64,000 bases of DNA from Marispirochaeta sp964554875 (GTDB lineage: Bacteria; Spirochaetota; Spirochaetia; JC444; Marispirochaetaceae). The translations under genes and the position numbers were made by a program. The stretch spans positions 62,001 through 126,000 of the forward strand of contig CAZKQJ010000007.1 in the NCBI GenBank assembly GCA_964554875.1, given 5' to 3'. The first letter of the stretch is position 1, and every line of letters starts with the position of its first letter. This document shows positions 1 through 7,805 of this stretch, in pieces. The notes under the pieces were generated by a model. The model ran no database searches. It was not told the DNA's origin and saw only the letters and a list, made by a program, of their open reading frames with translations.

Positions 1-1
1 G

Positions 2-289
2 AAGGAGAGATTCCAGGATGCAGCCTTTGACACTTATCGCTGCGCCTGCTGCGGCAGGGAGTGGCGGGAGGCAAAAAGCAGTGATCCGGTTCCGCCCCTG
101 CGACTCCACGGTGAACCGCCTCCTGAGGCCCCGGCGGGAAAATGTGAAAAATGCGGGCGGGTCTACTGTGTCGCCTGCGCCTCCGAACGGCTCGATAATT
201 CCCGTTTTATCTGCGAATGCGGGGGGGGGCTTAAACTCAATGATCCGGCCCTGCGCAGGATAATTCTGCGGGAATTAGGAGAATCTTGA
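2..289 (+). CDS. C-terminal part of a zinc-ribbon protein (5' end outside window)
   Basis: The frame is open from base 2 and ends at a TGA at 287-289, giving 95 residues without a start codon, so the gene begins upstream of the window. The residues show spaced cysteine pairs: C-A-C-C, then C-E-K-C followed by C-V-A-C, then C-E-C-G-G, a pattern expected of zinc-ribbon or treble-clef metal binding. The last 20 residues are charged and probably helical. A different frame in the same bases has an ATG at 18 but gives a low-complexity protein and I treat it as a shadow. The stop codon overlaps the -35 element of the next gene's promoter. The role is unknown; a small nucleic-acid or ubiquitin-like zinc protein would be typical, but nothing here decides it. 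Confidence 0.6.
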   Translation, partial: KERFQDAAFDTYRCACCGREWREAKSSDPVPPLRLHGEPPPEAPAGKCEKCGRVYCVACASERLDNSRFICECGGGLKLNDPALRRIILRELGES

Positions 290-313
290 CAAATGGTTTC
301 TCTTGAGTAAGAT
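286..313 (+). promoter_or_regulatory. Promoter of the LolA-like gene, leaderless geometry
   Basis: A perfect -35 TTGACA (286-291) is followed after 16 nt by TAAGAT (308-313). The ATG at 321 lies 7 nt after the -10 box, so the predicted transcript starts at or next to the start codon. No Shine-Dalgarno sequence precedes 321. Confidence 0.55.
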
Positions 314-320
314 GGTTCTA

Positions 321-1007
321 ATGCGGACGAATAAAAGAATGATCAGGTTTCTATACATATATGCTCTGGCGCTCGTGCTTGGATTATTCGGCGGCGGGGT
401 TCCTCTGTTTTCCCAGGAGATTCTAACAGCTTCCCGGTTCTTCGACCAGGTATCGGAGAGGTATGAGTTCATACAGGATTATGAAGCGGACATAAGCATA
501 ACCCAGCCGGACAGTGTCCTGACCGGGGTTATCTACTACAAGAATCCCAACCGTATACGGATCAACTTTACCGAGCCCGAGGATCAGGTGATTGTTTCCG
601 ACGGCAGGCTGTTAACGGTATATCTTCCGGAACAGAGTGTTACCCTCACCCAGAAACTCTCCAGGTCAGACAGCGATGCCCAGGGGCTGCGCCTTTTTCG
701 TCAGGGATACAGCATAGCCTACAAGGAAAGCCCCGGCTATGTTCCTCTTGAGGAAAATTCCCGGGAGCAGGTTATCAAGCTTAATCTTGTCTGGAGGAAT
801 ACCGACGAGGGTTTCCGTCAGATAGAGATGTCCGTCGGTGAGAACGGATTTATCCGTCGTTTGAAAGGAATAACCAAGGATTACGACGAGATCCAGATCG
901 ATCTTGAAAATCTGAAAACAAATCAGAACATTCCCGAGGCAAGGTTCAATTACGAGAGTCCTTCGTCATCGTATGTTATTGATAATTTTATCTTCCCCGA
1001 TGAGTAG
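321..1007 (+). CDS. LolA-like outer-membrane lipoprotein carrier
   Basis: The 228-residue protein starts with a basic segment and a hydrophobic stretch ending near L-F-S-Q, which reads as a cleavable signal peptide, so it should be periplasmic. The mature part has the LolA/LolB-type pattern of beta strands: an aromatic-rich start (F-F-D-Q-V-S-E-R-Y), an F/Y-x-N-P-x-R-I-R-I strand and a strand giving D-G-x-x-L-x-V-Y. LolA ferries lipoproteins from the inner to the outer membrane; spirochaetes lack a typical LolB, and single LolA-like proteins are common in them. An upstream TTG (303) and ATG (312) are in frame, but the promoter ends just before 321 and there is no ribosome-binding site, so I choose 321. 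The next gene follows 6 nt after the stop, so the two are probably co-transcribed. Exact cargo is inferred from the family only. Confidence 0.75.
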   Translation: MRTNKRMIRFLYIYALALVLGLFGGGVPLFSQEILTASRFFDQVSERYEFIQDYEADISITQPDSVLTGVIYYKNPNRIRINFTEPEDQVIVSDGRLLTVYLPEQSVTLTQKLSRSDSDAQGLRLFRQGYSIAYKESPGYVPLEENSREQVIKLNLVWRNTDEGFRQIEMSVGENGFIRRLKGITKDYDEIQIDLENLKTNQNIPEARFNYESPSSSYVIDNFIFPDE

Positions 1008-1013
1008 GTAGGA

Positions 1014-2108
1014 ATGGAATCCATAGGAGAAAAGTTGCGGAGCCGGCGCATGGAAGAGGGCTACTCATTGGACCAGGTGTGCCGGGACACGAACATAGCT
1101 AAGAGTTATCTCGAAGCTCTGGAGCAGGAAGATTTTTCTGCTTTTCCCGGCGAGCCTTATCTGATCGGATTCCTGCGAAATTACAGCGATTATCTCGGCC
1201 TCGATGTTAACGAGATGATATCTCTGTATAAAAATTTTAAAATCCAGGAGCAGCCGGTTCCCATGGATGAGCTTCTGGTAAAACGAGGCCCATCCCCCCT
1301 CCTGCTAGTCCTGATCGGGATAGTTGTACTCGCCGCGGTGGGAGCAGGGATTCTGTTTTTCCCGCGCCTGAATAATCCCTCGGGTTCTGTTCCAGAAGAG
1401 GCGGCAGTCCATGAGGCGGTCAGTGAGGCTCCCGGGGCTGGGGAAGAATCACGGTTTCTTTTCTCCGACGAAATCGTGGAACAGCGTTTTGAAACAGGAG
1501 CCAGGATTGAGCTTCCCGGTCTCGGGCCGGAATACAGCATTTCTCTGCTTGAAGCTGACGGACAGGTACGTCTTTCCCTGGCAGGAGAAGAGGCTTTACT
1601 GAATCTCGGAGAAGAGCGGAGAATTGATCTGAACGGCGATGGGCGGGATGATCTGAATATCCTTGTACGGGATATCGATTCTTCCGCCGGCACGACTGTT
1701 CTTCGTCTGGACAAGGCGGTGACCAGGCCGGAGCAGCCGGCTGTTACGACTGAGGATCTTCCCGTCGGGACCACGCAGCTTGCCTCCCGGGAAGTCCCTC
1801 CCCGCGTGCTGTACCGCTCCTCTTCTCCGGAAGCAATAACCCTGACGGCAAGCTTTCGGGGAAACTGTCTGGTCCGCTATGAATATGACAGTGAACCCAG
1901 GCAGGAACGCTTTTTTCAGCGGGACGAGGTCCTGCGTCTCAATTTCAGCAATACCCTGAAGATATGGGCCTCCAACGCCGGGGCAATACAGGGACGAATA
2001 AAAGGAGAAGAGGTCTCCTTCGGTCGCTCCGGACAGGTCGCGGCCCGATTATTGAAGTGGCGTATCACTGACGGAGAGTATGAACTTGTCCTCTATCCTA
2101 TGTACTGA
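1014..2108 (+). CDS. RodZ-like membrane HTH protein with C-terminal DUF4115-type domain
   Basis: The 364-residue protein has a cytoplasmic helix-turn-helix at about residues 3-70 (G-E-K-L-R-S-R-R, then S-L-D-Q-V-C-R-D-T-N-I and S-Y-L-E-A-L-E) of the HTH_25 type seen in RodZ. A single membrane segment lies at about 95-116. A disordered acidic linker follows and the C-terminal ~85 residues (from about 280) form a beta domain with the look of DUF4115. RodZ links MreB to the envelope and helps set cell shape; whether this protein does so is inference. A TAGGA sequence sits close before the ATG, and the gene lies 6 nt after the LolA-like gene, pointing to an operon for envelope functions. Confidence 0.75.
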   Translation: MESIGEKLRSRRMEEGYSLDQVCRDTNIAKSYLEALEQEDFSAFPGEPYLIGFLRNYSDYLGLDVNEMISLYKNFKIQEQPVPMDELLVKRGPSPLLLVLIGIVVLAAVGAGILFFPRLNNPSGSVPEEAAVHEAVSEAPGAGEESRFLFSDEIVEQRFETGARIELPGLGPEYSISLLEADGQVRLSLAGEEALLNLGEERRIDLNGDGRDDLNILVRDIDSSAGTTVLRLDKAVTRPEQPAVTTEDLPVGTTQLASREVPPRVLYRSSSPEAITLTASFRGNCLVRYEYDSEPRQERFFQRDEVLRLNFSNTLKIWASNAGAIQGRIKGEEVSFGRSGQVAARLLKWRITDGEYELVLYPMY

Positions 2109-2124
2109 AAGATAATCCGGCTTC

Positions 2125-3468
2125 ATGACACAAGAAAACAGCTCAGTTTCCATACGCAGCGTCTCCATCGTCAATCTTGGCTGTGCCAAAAACCAGGTTG
2201 ACGCTGAGTACCTCATTCGGCTCCTCGAAGATGAGGGCTACCTGTACACCGATGACCAGTCCGCGGCGGATGCAATCATCGTCAACTCCTGCGGATTTAT
2301 TCAGCCGGCCAAAGAGGAATCCATCTCCGTAACCATGGAGCTCAAGGCCCGGTATCCCGAGAAAAGGATTGTTCTCGCAGGCTGCCTTGCCCAGCGCTAT
2401 GCGGATACCATGGTCCTCCCCGAAGCGGATGCCGTGGCGGGCAACCGAGACCTCCAGGCGGTCATACAGGTGCTGCGGGAACTGGAAAACGGAGGCCGCC
2501 CGGTACGGATACTTCCGGACGCCGCCAGAGAGATCCGGAGGGATCTGCTCCTCACATCGAAGGGAACGGCTTATGTAAAGGTCGCCGAAGGCTGTGATAA
2601 CCGCTGCAGCTACTGCGCTATCCCCCTTATCCGGGGATCGGTTATCAGCAGGGGCATGGAGGATATTCTCAAGGAGATCAAGGATCTACTGTCAAGGGGC
2701 ATATTCGAAATTAATCTCGTTGCCCAGGATCTGGCCTCCTACGGTCGTGACCGGGGAGGGCAGGAACTGCCGGAGCTGCTCAGGAGGATAAGCGCTCTTT
2801 CCGGAGATTTCTGGGTGCGCCTTCTGTATATCCACCCTGACCGCTTTCCCGAGGAGATTCTACCTGTCATGCAGAAGGACCCAAGGATTCTGCCCTATTT
2901 TGACATACCCTTTCAGCATGCTTCCGCAGATATACTGAGCCGGATGGGTCGTCGCGGCACTGCAGAGACCTATCTGAAACTGATTTCCCGTATCCGGAGC
3001 ATCCTTCCTGAAGCTGTTTTCCGCACCACGATTCTTCTCGGTTTTCCCGGGGAAACCAGCCGTAAACGCCGGGAGGTGGAGGATTTTCTGAAAGCGGGAC
3101 GTTTTCTGTGGGCCGGTTTTTTTGTCTATTCCCCCGAGGAAGATACCCCCGCCGCCCGCTACGCCGGGACTCCCCAGGCCCGCTGGAGCCGGTACCGTGC
3201 TGCCGCCTGGAAGCCCCGGCTGGAACTCCTGCAGACGGAGATCAGCCGGGAAGTTCTGGCCGGATTTATCGGTAAACCCATGAGACTTCTGGTGGATGAA
3301 CCTGTCAAGGGAGAAGATCTTGCCCTGGCCCGGGGCTATATCCATGCTCCGGAGGTAGACGGTTCAGTGGTCCTGCATGGCGAGGGTCTCTCTGCCGGAG
3401 ATCTGCTGGAAGCGCAAATTACCGCCTGTAATGGAATCGACCTTGAGGCGTTAGCACTTTTACGATAA
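2125..3468 (+). CDS. rimO: Ribosomal protein S12 (aspartate) methylthiotransferase RimO
   Basis: RimO is a radical-SAM enzyme that adds a methylthio group to a conserved aspartate of ribosomal protein S12. The 447-residue length is normal. The N-terminal UPF0004 domain carries C20 (in N-L-G-C-A-K-N), C56 and C87, ligands of the auxiliary iron-sulfur cluster. The radical-SAM motif is C157-x3-C161-x2-C164 in C-D-N-R-C-S-Y-C, and the C-terminal ~65 residues form a TRAM-like domain. The sequence N-L-G-C-A-K-N-Q-V-D favours RimO over the tRNA enzyme MiaB. No Shine-Dalgarno sequence is visible; a GATAAT box at 2111-2116 lies 8 nt before the ATG, so it may have its own short or absent leader, though it follows the previous gene by only 16 nt. 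Confidence 0.93.
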   Translation: MTQENSSVSIRSVSIVNLGCAKNQVDAEYLIRLLEDEGYLYTDDQSAADAIIVNSCGFIQPAKEESISVTMELKARYPEKRIVLAGCLAQRYADTMVLPEADAVAGNRDLQAVIQVLRELENGGRPVRILPDAAREIRRDLLLTSKGTAYVKVAEGCDNRCSYCAIPLIRGSVISRGMEDILKEIKDLLSRGIFEINLVAQDLASYGRDRGGQELPELLRRISALSGDFWVRLLYIHPDRFPEEILPVMQKDPRILPYFDIPFQHASADILSRMGRRGTAETYLKLISRIRSILPEAVFRTTILLGFPGETSRKRREVEDFLKAGRFLWAGFFVYSPEEDTPAARYAGTPQARWSRYRAAAWKPRLELLQTEISREVLAGFIGKPMRLLVDEPVKGEDLALARGYIHAPEVDGSVVLHGEGLSAGDLLEAQITACNGIDLEALALLR

Positions 3469-3482
3469 AGTCCTACACATAT

Positions 3483-5564
3483 ATGAGAAGTCCCGACTAT
3501 CTGGAGAATCTCAATCCCCAGCAGCTTGAAGCTGTAACACACTATGGGAGCCCCCTGCTTATACTTGCGGGCGCCGGTTCCGGAAAAACCCGGGTAATAA
3601 CCACCCGAATCGCCTACCTCTGCGATGTCGCGGGATTTGATCCCATGTCGATCCTGGCCGTAACCTTTACCAACAAGGCTGCCCGGGAGATGGCCGAACG
3701 GGCTGCAGCCTTAAGCCCCGGAACAGCCGGGGTCATGATCCGGACCTTTCACTCCTTCGGAGCCTGGCTGCTGCGCCGCAACGCAAACCTGGCGGGTCTG
3801 AAATCGGGATTTACCATCTATGACGACGACGATTCCCTGACCCTGCTCCACTCGACCCAGGATTCCCGCAAGAAGCAGGACCTGAAGCGCTATATCCGAA
3901 TGATCAGTCGGGCCAAGGATTATGCCCTGGGGCCCGATGACGATCTGACGTCGATCTCGTCCGATCCGGAGTTTCCCCGCCTCTACAGGCTCTATCAGGA
4001 GCGGCTTGACAGGATGGGAAACGTCGATTTCGGCGACCTGATCATGAAGCCGGTCAAGCTCCTCGAGGATGTGGAGGAGCTCAGGCGTCGTTTCCATCAG
4101 CGCTTCAGAGCGGTAATGGTAGACGAGTACCAGGACTCGAATGTGGCCCAGTTCAAGCTGCTGAACGCTCTTTCAGGGCCTGACACGGATATTTGTGTTG
4201 TGGGCGACGAAGACCAGTCGATCTACCGTTTCCGCGGTGCAGAGGTCCAGAACATTCTGAACTTTTCCAGGGAATTCAAGGATACCAGGGTTATTCGGCT
4301 GGAGGAAAATTATCGTTCTACGGGGACCATTCTTGCCGTTGCCTCAGCTGTAATAGCGAATAACCAGGAACGTCTGGGAAAGACCCTGTGGACGCGGAAT
4401 CCGGAAGGGGTCAGAGCCAGAATCGTCTATCTGCGGGACCATGATGAAGAAGCCGAGTATTGCGCCCGACTTCTTGGCGACCGTCGATACAGCGATACGG
4501 CCATTCTCTACCGGACCAATGCGCAGTCCCTGGCCTTTGAGTCGGTTTTTCTGCGCCGGGGTATTCCCTACCGGATAGTCGGGTCCCTGCGTTTTTATGA
4601 ACGAGAGGAGGTCAAGGATGTCCTGGCCTTTCTTGCCTTTATTTCCAACTCCCTGGATGAGGTCGCCTTCAGACGGATTATCAATAAACCTGCCCGGGGA
4701 ATCGGCAATTCAACGCTGCAGCGTATCCTGGACCAGGCGGAAGGGGATGACCTTCTGGCCGCCTGCGATGCAGTTCTGCCCTCTCTTGGCGGCAGGTCAG
4801 CCGCAGGTCTCACAGGTTTTGTGGATCTGTACAGAAGGCTGCGGCAGATGCTGGAAACGGCCCCCCTTGCGGAAGTGATAGAACTTCTCATCCGGGATTC
4901 CGGACTCTTCGACTACCATCAGAAACAGGATGAGGTAGCCGCGACACAGAAGACCTCCAACCTTGAAGAGATGGTCAATGCCGCAGCTGAATACGGCCGC
5001 GGTCTCGAGGCCCTGATCTCCTTTCTCGAGGATATTGAACTGGACCGTTCCCGCATGACCGCGGAAGAGGAGAGCGGGGAGTATGTTACACTCATAACCA
5101 TGCACAATACCAAGGGGCTGGAGTTTCCCCGGGTCATTATCACCGGTATGGAGGAGGAGCTCTTTCCGGGAAGCAACGGTTTTCGGGAGGTCGATTACGA
5201 AGAGGAGCGGCGAATTTTCTACGTCAGCCTGACCAGGGCGAAGGAAGAACTTATCCTGACCAGCTGCCGCAGTCGTTTTATCTGGGGCCGGAGGAACCTC
5301 CAGAGTCCCTCCTGTTTTTTGAGAGAAATCCCGGTGGAGCGGATAGAGGTGGAGGGGGACGAAAAGCCGGCGGGTTCCGCATCCCTGACATATTCCCCCG
5401 GCGACGGCGTCTATCATGATGCCTATGGTACGGGGGTTGTGGTAAAATCCTGGCTGAACGGCGAACGGGAACTGATTATCGTACGCTTTGAGACCGGACG
5501 CAGCGCAACCTTCTACCCCGAGTTCGAGAATCACCTTGAGAGGGTCTACATCGATGAGTTTTGA
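3483..5564 (+). CDS. pcrA: UvrD/PcrA-type superfamily 1 DNA helicase
   Basis: The 693-residue protein is a 3'-5' DNA helicase of the UvrD/Rep/PcrA family, acting in excision repair, replication restart and clearing of recombinase filaments. Visible motifs in order are the Q motif N-P-Q-Q-L-E-A-V, Walker A G-A-G-S-G-K-T (30-36), Ia T-F-T-N-K-A-A-R-E-M, Walker B V-D-E-Y-Q-D, motif III G-D-E-D-Q-S-I-Y-R-F-R-G-A, motif IV E-N-Y-R-S-T, motif V M-H-N-T-K-G-L-E-F and motif VI V-S-L-T-R-A-K. The C-terminal ~50 residues form a small beta domain (H-x-x-Y-G-x-G-V-V) as in PcrA. It is slightly shorter than PcrA of Firmicutes. The start lacks a ribosome-binding site; TTGAGG (3443-3448) and TAAAGT (3466-3471) at 17-nt spacing lie 11 nt upstream, suggesting a very short leader. 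Confidence 0.92.
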   Translation: MRSPDYLENLNPQQLEAVTHYGSPLLILAGAGSGKTRVITTRIAYLCDVAGFDPMSILAVTFTNKAAREMAERAAALSPGTAGVMIRTFHSFGAWLLRRNANLAGLKSGFTIYDDDDSLTLLHSTQDSRKKQDLKRYIRMISRAKDYALGPDDDLTSISSDPEFPRLYRLYQERLDRMGNVDFGDLIMKPVKLLEDVEELRRRFHQRFRAVMVDEYQDSNVAQFKLLNALSGPDTDICVVGDEDQSIYRFRGAEVQNILNFSREFKDTRVIRLEENYRSTGTILAVASAVIANNQERLGKTLWTRNPEGVRARIVYLRDHDEEAEYCARLLGDRRYSDTAILYRTNAQSLAFESVFLRRGIPYRIVGSLRFYEREEVKDVLAFLAFISNSLDEVAFRRIINKPARGIGNSTLQRILDQAEGDDLLAACDAVLPSLGGRSAAGLTGFVDLYRRLRQMLETAPLAEVIELLIRDSGLFDYHQKQDEVAATQKTSNLEEMVNAAAEYGRGLEALISFLEDIELDRSRMTAEEESGEYVTLITMHNTKGLEFPRVIITGMEEELFPGSNGFREVDYEEERRIFYVSLTRAKEELILTSCRSRFIWGRRNLQSPSCFLREIPVERIEVEGDEKPAGSASLTYSPGDGVYHDAYGTGVVVKSWLNGERELIIVRFETGRSATFYPEFENHLERVYIDEF

Positions 5565-6375
5565 ACTTCCCTCCGCCGTTTCCTTTTCGGATTTTCCGTC
5601 AATCCGCCGCAGCCGCGGTTTTCGTCTCTATTCCCCGGAGGGACGGCGCTTTCTGGATCTGTATCAGGATGCGGGACGTGGAATGCTGGGGAGTCGCCCG
5701 AAGGGGCTTGCTCTGCGGTTCAGGAACAGTCTGGATAAACTGGGACCTTCCGCTCTGCCTTCGGTATGGGAGAAGCGGGCTGCAAAGCTGCTGAACAGCT
5801 TTTTCCCCGACTACCCTCAGGTTATCCTGTTTCCTTCCTTTCCGGAGGCCAAACATGCGCTGGAATCACGTCTCGGAGCAGACTGTGCCCCTTTCCGGGA
5901 CCCCATAGATGCGGGCTACGGGAAGGATGAACCGGCGGAGAAGTCCAGGCCCTGCATCTGGAGACCCTTTCTGCCGGAACAGCCTGCAGACGTACTGATC
6001 CCGGTACTGCCCGGGGCGGGGACCTGGGGCGGGGTGTTTGTTCTGAGCAGAAAATCCCTGGACCTTGAACCGGCTCCGCTGCCTTCCTTTCTGCTTGCTC
6101 CCCAGGTTTATGCCGCGGGGCTTTTTCTGCAATGGATACGCGCTGCGGACCCGGTTTTTTACGAGAGCTTCCCCAGGGGGCCCTGGGAAAGACGGGGTCC
6201 CTATCTCTTTCCCCGCTGCGACAGGGAATCCTATCCCGGACTGGCACGGGAGCTGATCGCCTGCGGACTCTATCCGTCCCCGGATTACCGCCTTCCTTCG
6301 ATTATCCCCGGAGACTACCAGGAGGGAGACATAAAAATGTTAAGAAATGCGGAGGAAAAATGGAATTCAGTATGA
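5554..6375 (+). CDS. Degenerate aminotransferase-like protein of unknown function
   Basis: I place the start at the ATG at 5554, overlapping the end of the helicase gene by 11 nt, because the upstream in-frame extension is a shadow of the helicase. The 273-residue product begins with S-R-G-F-R-L-Y-S-P-E-G-R-R-F-L-D-L-Y-Q-D, which resembles the N-terminus of class III PLP aminotransferases (substrate-side strand with D-G-x-x-x-L-D), and continues with a segment like the family's small domain. I find no convincing S-x-x-K or D-x-x-x-x-G-x-G-R PLP site, and it is far shorter than the usual ~430 residues. It may be a non-catalytic relative or an unrelated protein. Gene position suggests co-transcription with pcrA. 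Function is not known to me. Confidence 0.6.
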   Translation: MSFELPSAVSFSDFPSIRRSRGFRLYSPEGRRFLDLYQDAGRGMLGSRPKGLALRFRNSLDKLGPSALPSVWEKRAAKLLNSFFPDYPQVILFPSFPEAKHALESRLGADCAPFRDPIDAGYGKDEPAEKSRPCIWRPFLPEQPADVLIPVLPGAGTWGGVFVLSRKSLDLEPAPLPSFLLAPQVYAAGLFLQWIRAADPVFYESFPRGPWERRGPYLFPRCDRESYPGLARELIACGLYPSPDYRLPSIIPGDYQEGDIKMLRNAEEKWNSV

Positions 6376-6659
6376 TGATTCCCCATATTGCACAGCTCGT
6401 TCTGGGAGGGATAAGCGCATTTCTGGCCATCCTTTTCTGGTCCCAGACCAGGGACGCCGCATGGATGCTGGTAATAATGGGCATTGTTCTGCGTTATCTG
6501 GAGATTACTTTTACCACCCTCAGTTTTTTCGGTATTATAGACAGTTCCCTGCTACTGTTCGGGGATATTCCTCTGGCTGCTCTGGTTCTGGATATGCTGC
6601 CGTATCTGTTTTTTTCCGCGGCTCTGATAATTATGATTCGCCGTCAGCGTTTTCGCTGA
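6360..6659 (+). CDS. Small membrane protein with three predicted helices
   Basis: The 99-residue protein starts at an ATG with a clear GGAGG 4 nt upstream (6351-6355) and overlaps the preceding gene by 16 nt. Three hydrophobic segments are visible: roughly residues 8-24, 30-53 and 61-91, ending in the basic tail R-R-Q-R-F-R. It has few charged residues elsewhere. I do not recognise the family. Its placement after two genes with overlapping ends suggests translational coupling within the pcrA transcription unit. The last 29 nt overlap the convergent ferredoxin gene. Confidence 0.6.
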   Translation: MEFSMMIPHIAQLVLGGISAFLAILFWSQTRDAAWMLVIMGIVLRYLEITFTTLSFFGIIDSSLLLFGDIPLAALVLDMLPYLFFSAALIIMIRRQRFR

Positions 6660-6837
6660 TGATTATGGCTTCTGCGGGACAGTCTTCCGCAACGGTCAGA
6701 ACCTCGTTTTTGTTCGCCTTTTTCAGGCCTTTCTGCTTGACCCGGGACTTCTGGTTCTGCATAATGAACACCTCGGGTAAAAGTTCCTCGCATAACCCGC
6801 AGCCGACACACTGTTGTCTGTTAATGGTAACCCGCAT
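6631..6837 (-). CDS. Single-cluster ferredoxin
   Basis: The 68-residue protein carries C10-x2-C13-x2-C16 and C53-P, the arrangement of a single [4Fe-4S] (or [3Fe-4S]) ferredoxin of the Fer_4-like one-cluster type; it would pass electrons in the cytoplasm. Between the cysteine groups it has a lysine-rich insert (about residues 30-45), so the surface is unusually basic there. It is monocistronic, convergent with the small membrane protein gene (29-nt overlap), and divergent from rplM. There is no ribosome-binding site; the promoter sits 6 nt before the ATG (see the promoter entry), so it is probably a leaderless message. The redox partner is not evident from neighbours. Confidence 0.82.
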   Translation of the reverse strand: MRVTINRQQCVGCGLCEELLPEVFIMQNQKSRVKQKGLKKANKNEVLTVAEDCPAEAIIISENADGES

Positions 6838-6843
6838 GGTCGG

Positions 6844-6872
6844 AATTTACTAAGGACAGCGTAAAAGGGCAA
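6844..6872 (-). promoter_or_regulatory. Ferredoxin promoter, leaderless geometry
   Basis: On the minus strand, -35 TTGCCC (6867-6872) and -10 TAAATT (6844-6849) are 17 nt apart, and the -10 box ends exactly 6 nt before the ferredoxin ATG. Confidence 0.55.
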
Positions 6873-6891
6873 ACGATACAGTTTCGACGGC

Positions 6892-6920
6892 TTGACAAGC
6901 CTCGGGATGTATGGAAATAT
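6892..6920 (+). promoter_or_regulatory. Probable rplM-rpsI promoter
   Basis: A perfect TTGACA (6892-6897) is followed 17 nt later by AAATAT (6915-6920), a weak -10. The -35 lies inside the 13-nt perfect inverted repeat GGCTTGACAAGCC (6889-6901), which could be an operator or coincidence. The message would have a ~28-nt leader containing GAGG 8 nt before the rplM ATG. Confidence 0.45.
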
Positions 6921-6955
6921 GTGTTCCAATTCTCATTAGTATTGAGGCGATTTGA

Positions 6956-7381
6956 ATGAAGACGATATTCGTAAAACCGAGCAAAGTAGAGCGGAAATGG
7001 TTCCTGATCGATGCCGCCGACAAGCGCCTCGGCAGGGTGGCTACAGAAGTTGTACGCCTTCTGCGGGGAAAAAATAGACCCTACTATACCCCCCACCAGG
7101 AAATCGGGGATTATGTAGTTATTGTCAACGCCGACAAGATTGAAGTAACCGGCAATAAGGCTCAGCGTAAAATGTATTACCGACATTCAGGGTATCCCGG
7201 CGGTATAAAATCAGAAACCTTCAGTGACCTGATCTCCCGTAAACCCACAGCCCCCCTGGAGAAGGCCATAAAGGGCATGCTTCCCAAGGGTCCCCTGGGA
7301 CGTCAGCTGTTTCGGAATGTAAAGGTATATGCTGGACCGAATCATCCCCACAGCGCTCAGCAGCCGGAAGTTCTTGAATAA
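6956..7381 (+). CDS. rplM: 50S ribosomal protein L13
   Basis: The 141-residue product has the usual L13 length and landmarks: W-F-L-I-D-A-A-D-K-R-L-G-R near the start, Y-T-P-H in the middle, the segment Y-R-H-S-G-Y-P-G-G, and the M-L-P-K-G-P-L-G-R motif near the C-terminus. L13 is an early-assembly protein of the large subunit. A GAGG sequence lies 8 nt before the ATG. It is followed 31 nt later by rpsI, the conserved pair found in most bacteria, so the two form an operon with recX behind. Confidence 0.97.
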   Translation: MKTIFVKPSKVERKWFLIDAADKRLGRVATEVVRLLRGKNRPYYTPHQEIGDYVVIVNADKIEVTGNKAQRKMYYRHSGYPGGIKSETFSDLISRKPTAPLEKAIKGMLPKGPLGRQLFRNVKVYAGPNHPHSAQQPEVLE

Positions 7382-7412
7382 TTCGGTGTGAACCGATTGA
7401 AGGAGTAGCAGA

Positions 7413-7805
7413 GTGGTTAAGAATTTAGCATTAGGTACCGGCCGGCGGAAGACCTCCGTAGCCCGGGTTTATTTACGCGAAGGAAGCGGCAAGATAACCA
7501 TCAACGGCAAGGACGTGGAGACCTATTTCTCCAATCCCAGCATGGTTTACATTGTAAAGCAGCCCCTGGATGTTACCGACACCCTGACCAAGTTTGATTT
7601 GTTGATCAACGTCAAGGGTGGAGGTATAACGGGACAGGCCGGCGCCTGCCGACATGGTCTCTCCCGGGCCCTTGTTGCCTATGACGAGACAAACATTCGC
7701 CCCTTAAGGGCCAACGGCTTCCTTACCCGGGACCCGAGAATGGTGGAGCGGAAGAAGTATGGACAGCCGGGAGCACGGCGCAAGTTCCAGTTCTCCAAAC
7801 GCTGA
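7413..7805 (+). CDS. rpsI: 30S ribosomal protein S9
   Basis: The 130-residue protein is full length and ends in K-F-Q-F-S-K-R, the invariant basic tail of S9 whose last residues touch the tRNA in the P site. G-T-G-R-R-K-T-S-V-A-R is the typical N-terminal signature and G-L-S-R-A-L the central one. The start codon is GTG at 7413, supported by AAGGAG 7 nt upstream. It follows rplM in the standard order. Its 3' end overlaps the start of recX by 47 nt, so recX translation may depend on rpsI translation. Confidence 0.97.
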   Translation: MVKNLALGTGRRKTSVARVYLREGSGKITINGKDVETYFSNPSMVYIVKQPLDVTDTLTKFDLLINVKGGGITGQAGACRHGLSRALVAYDETNIRPLRANGFLTRDPRMVERKKYGQPGARRKFQFSKR

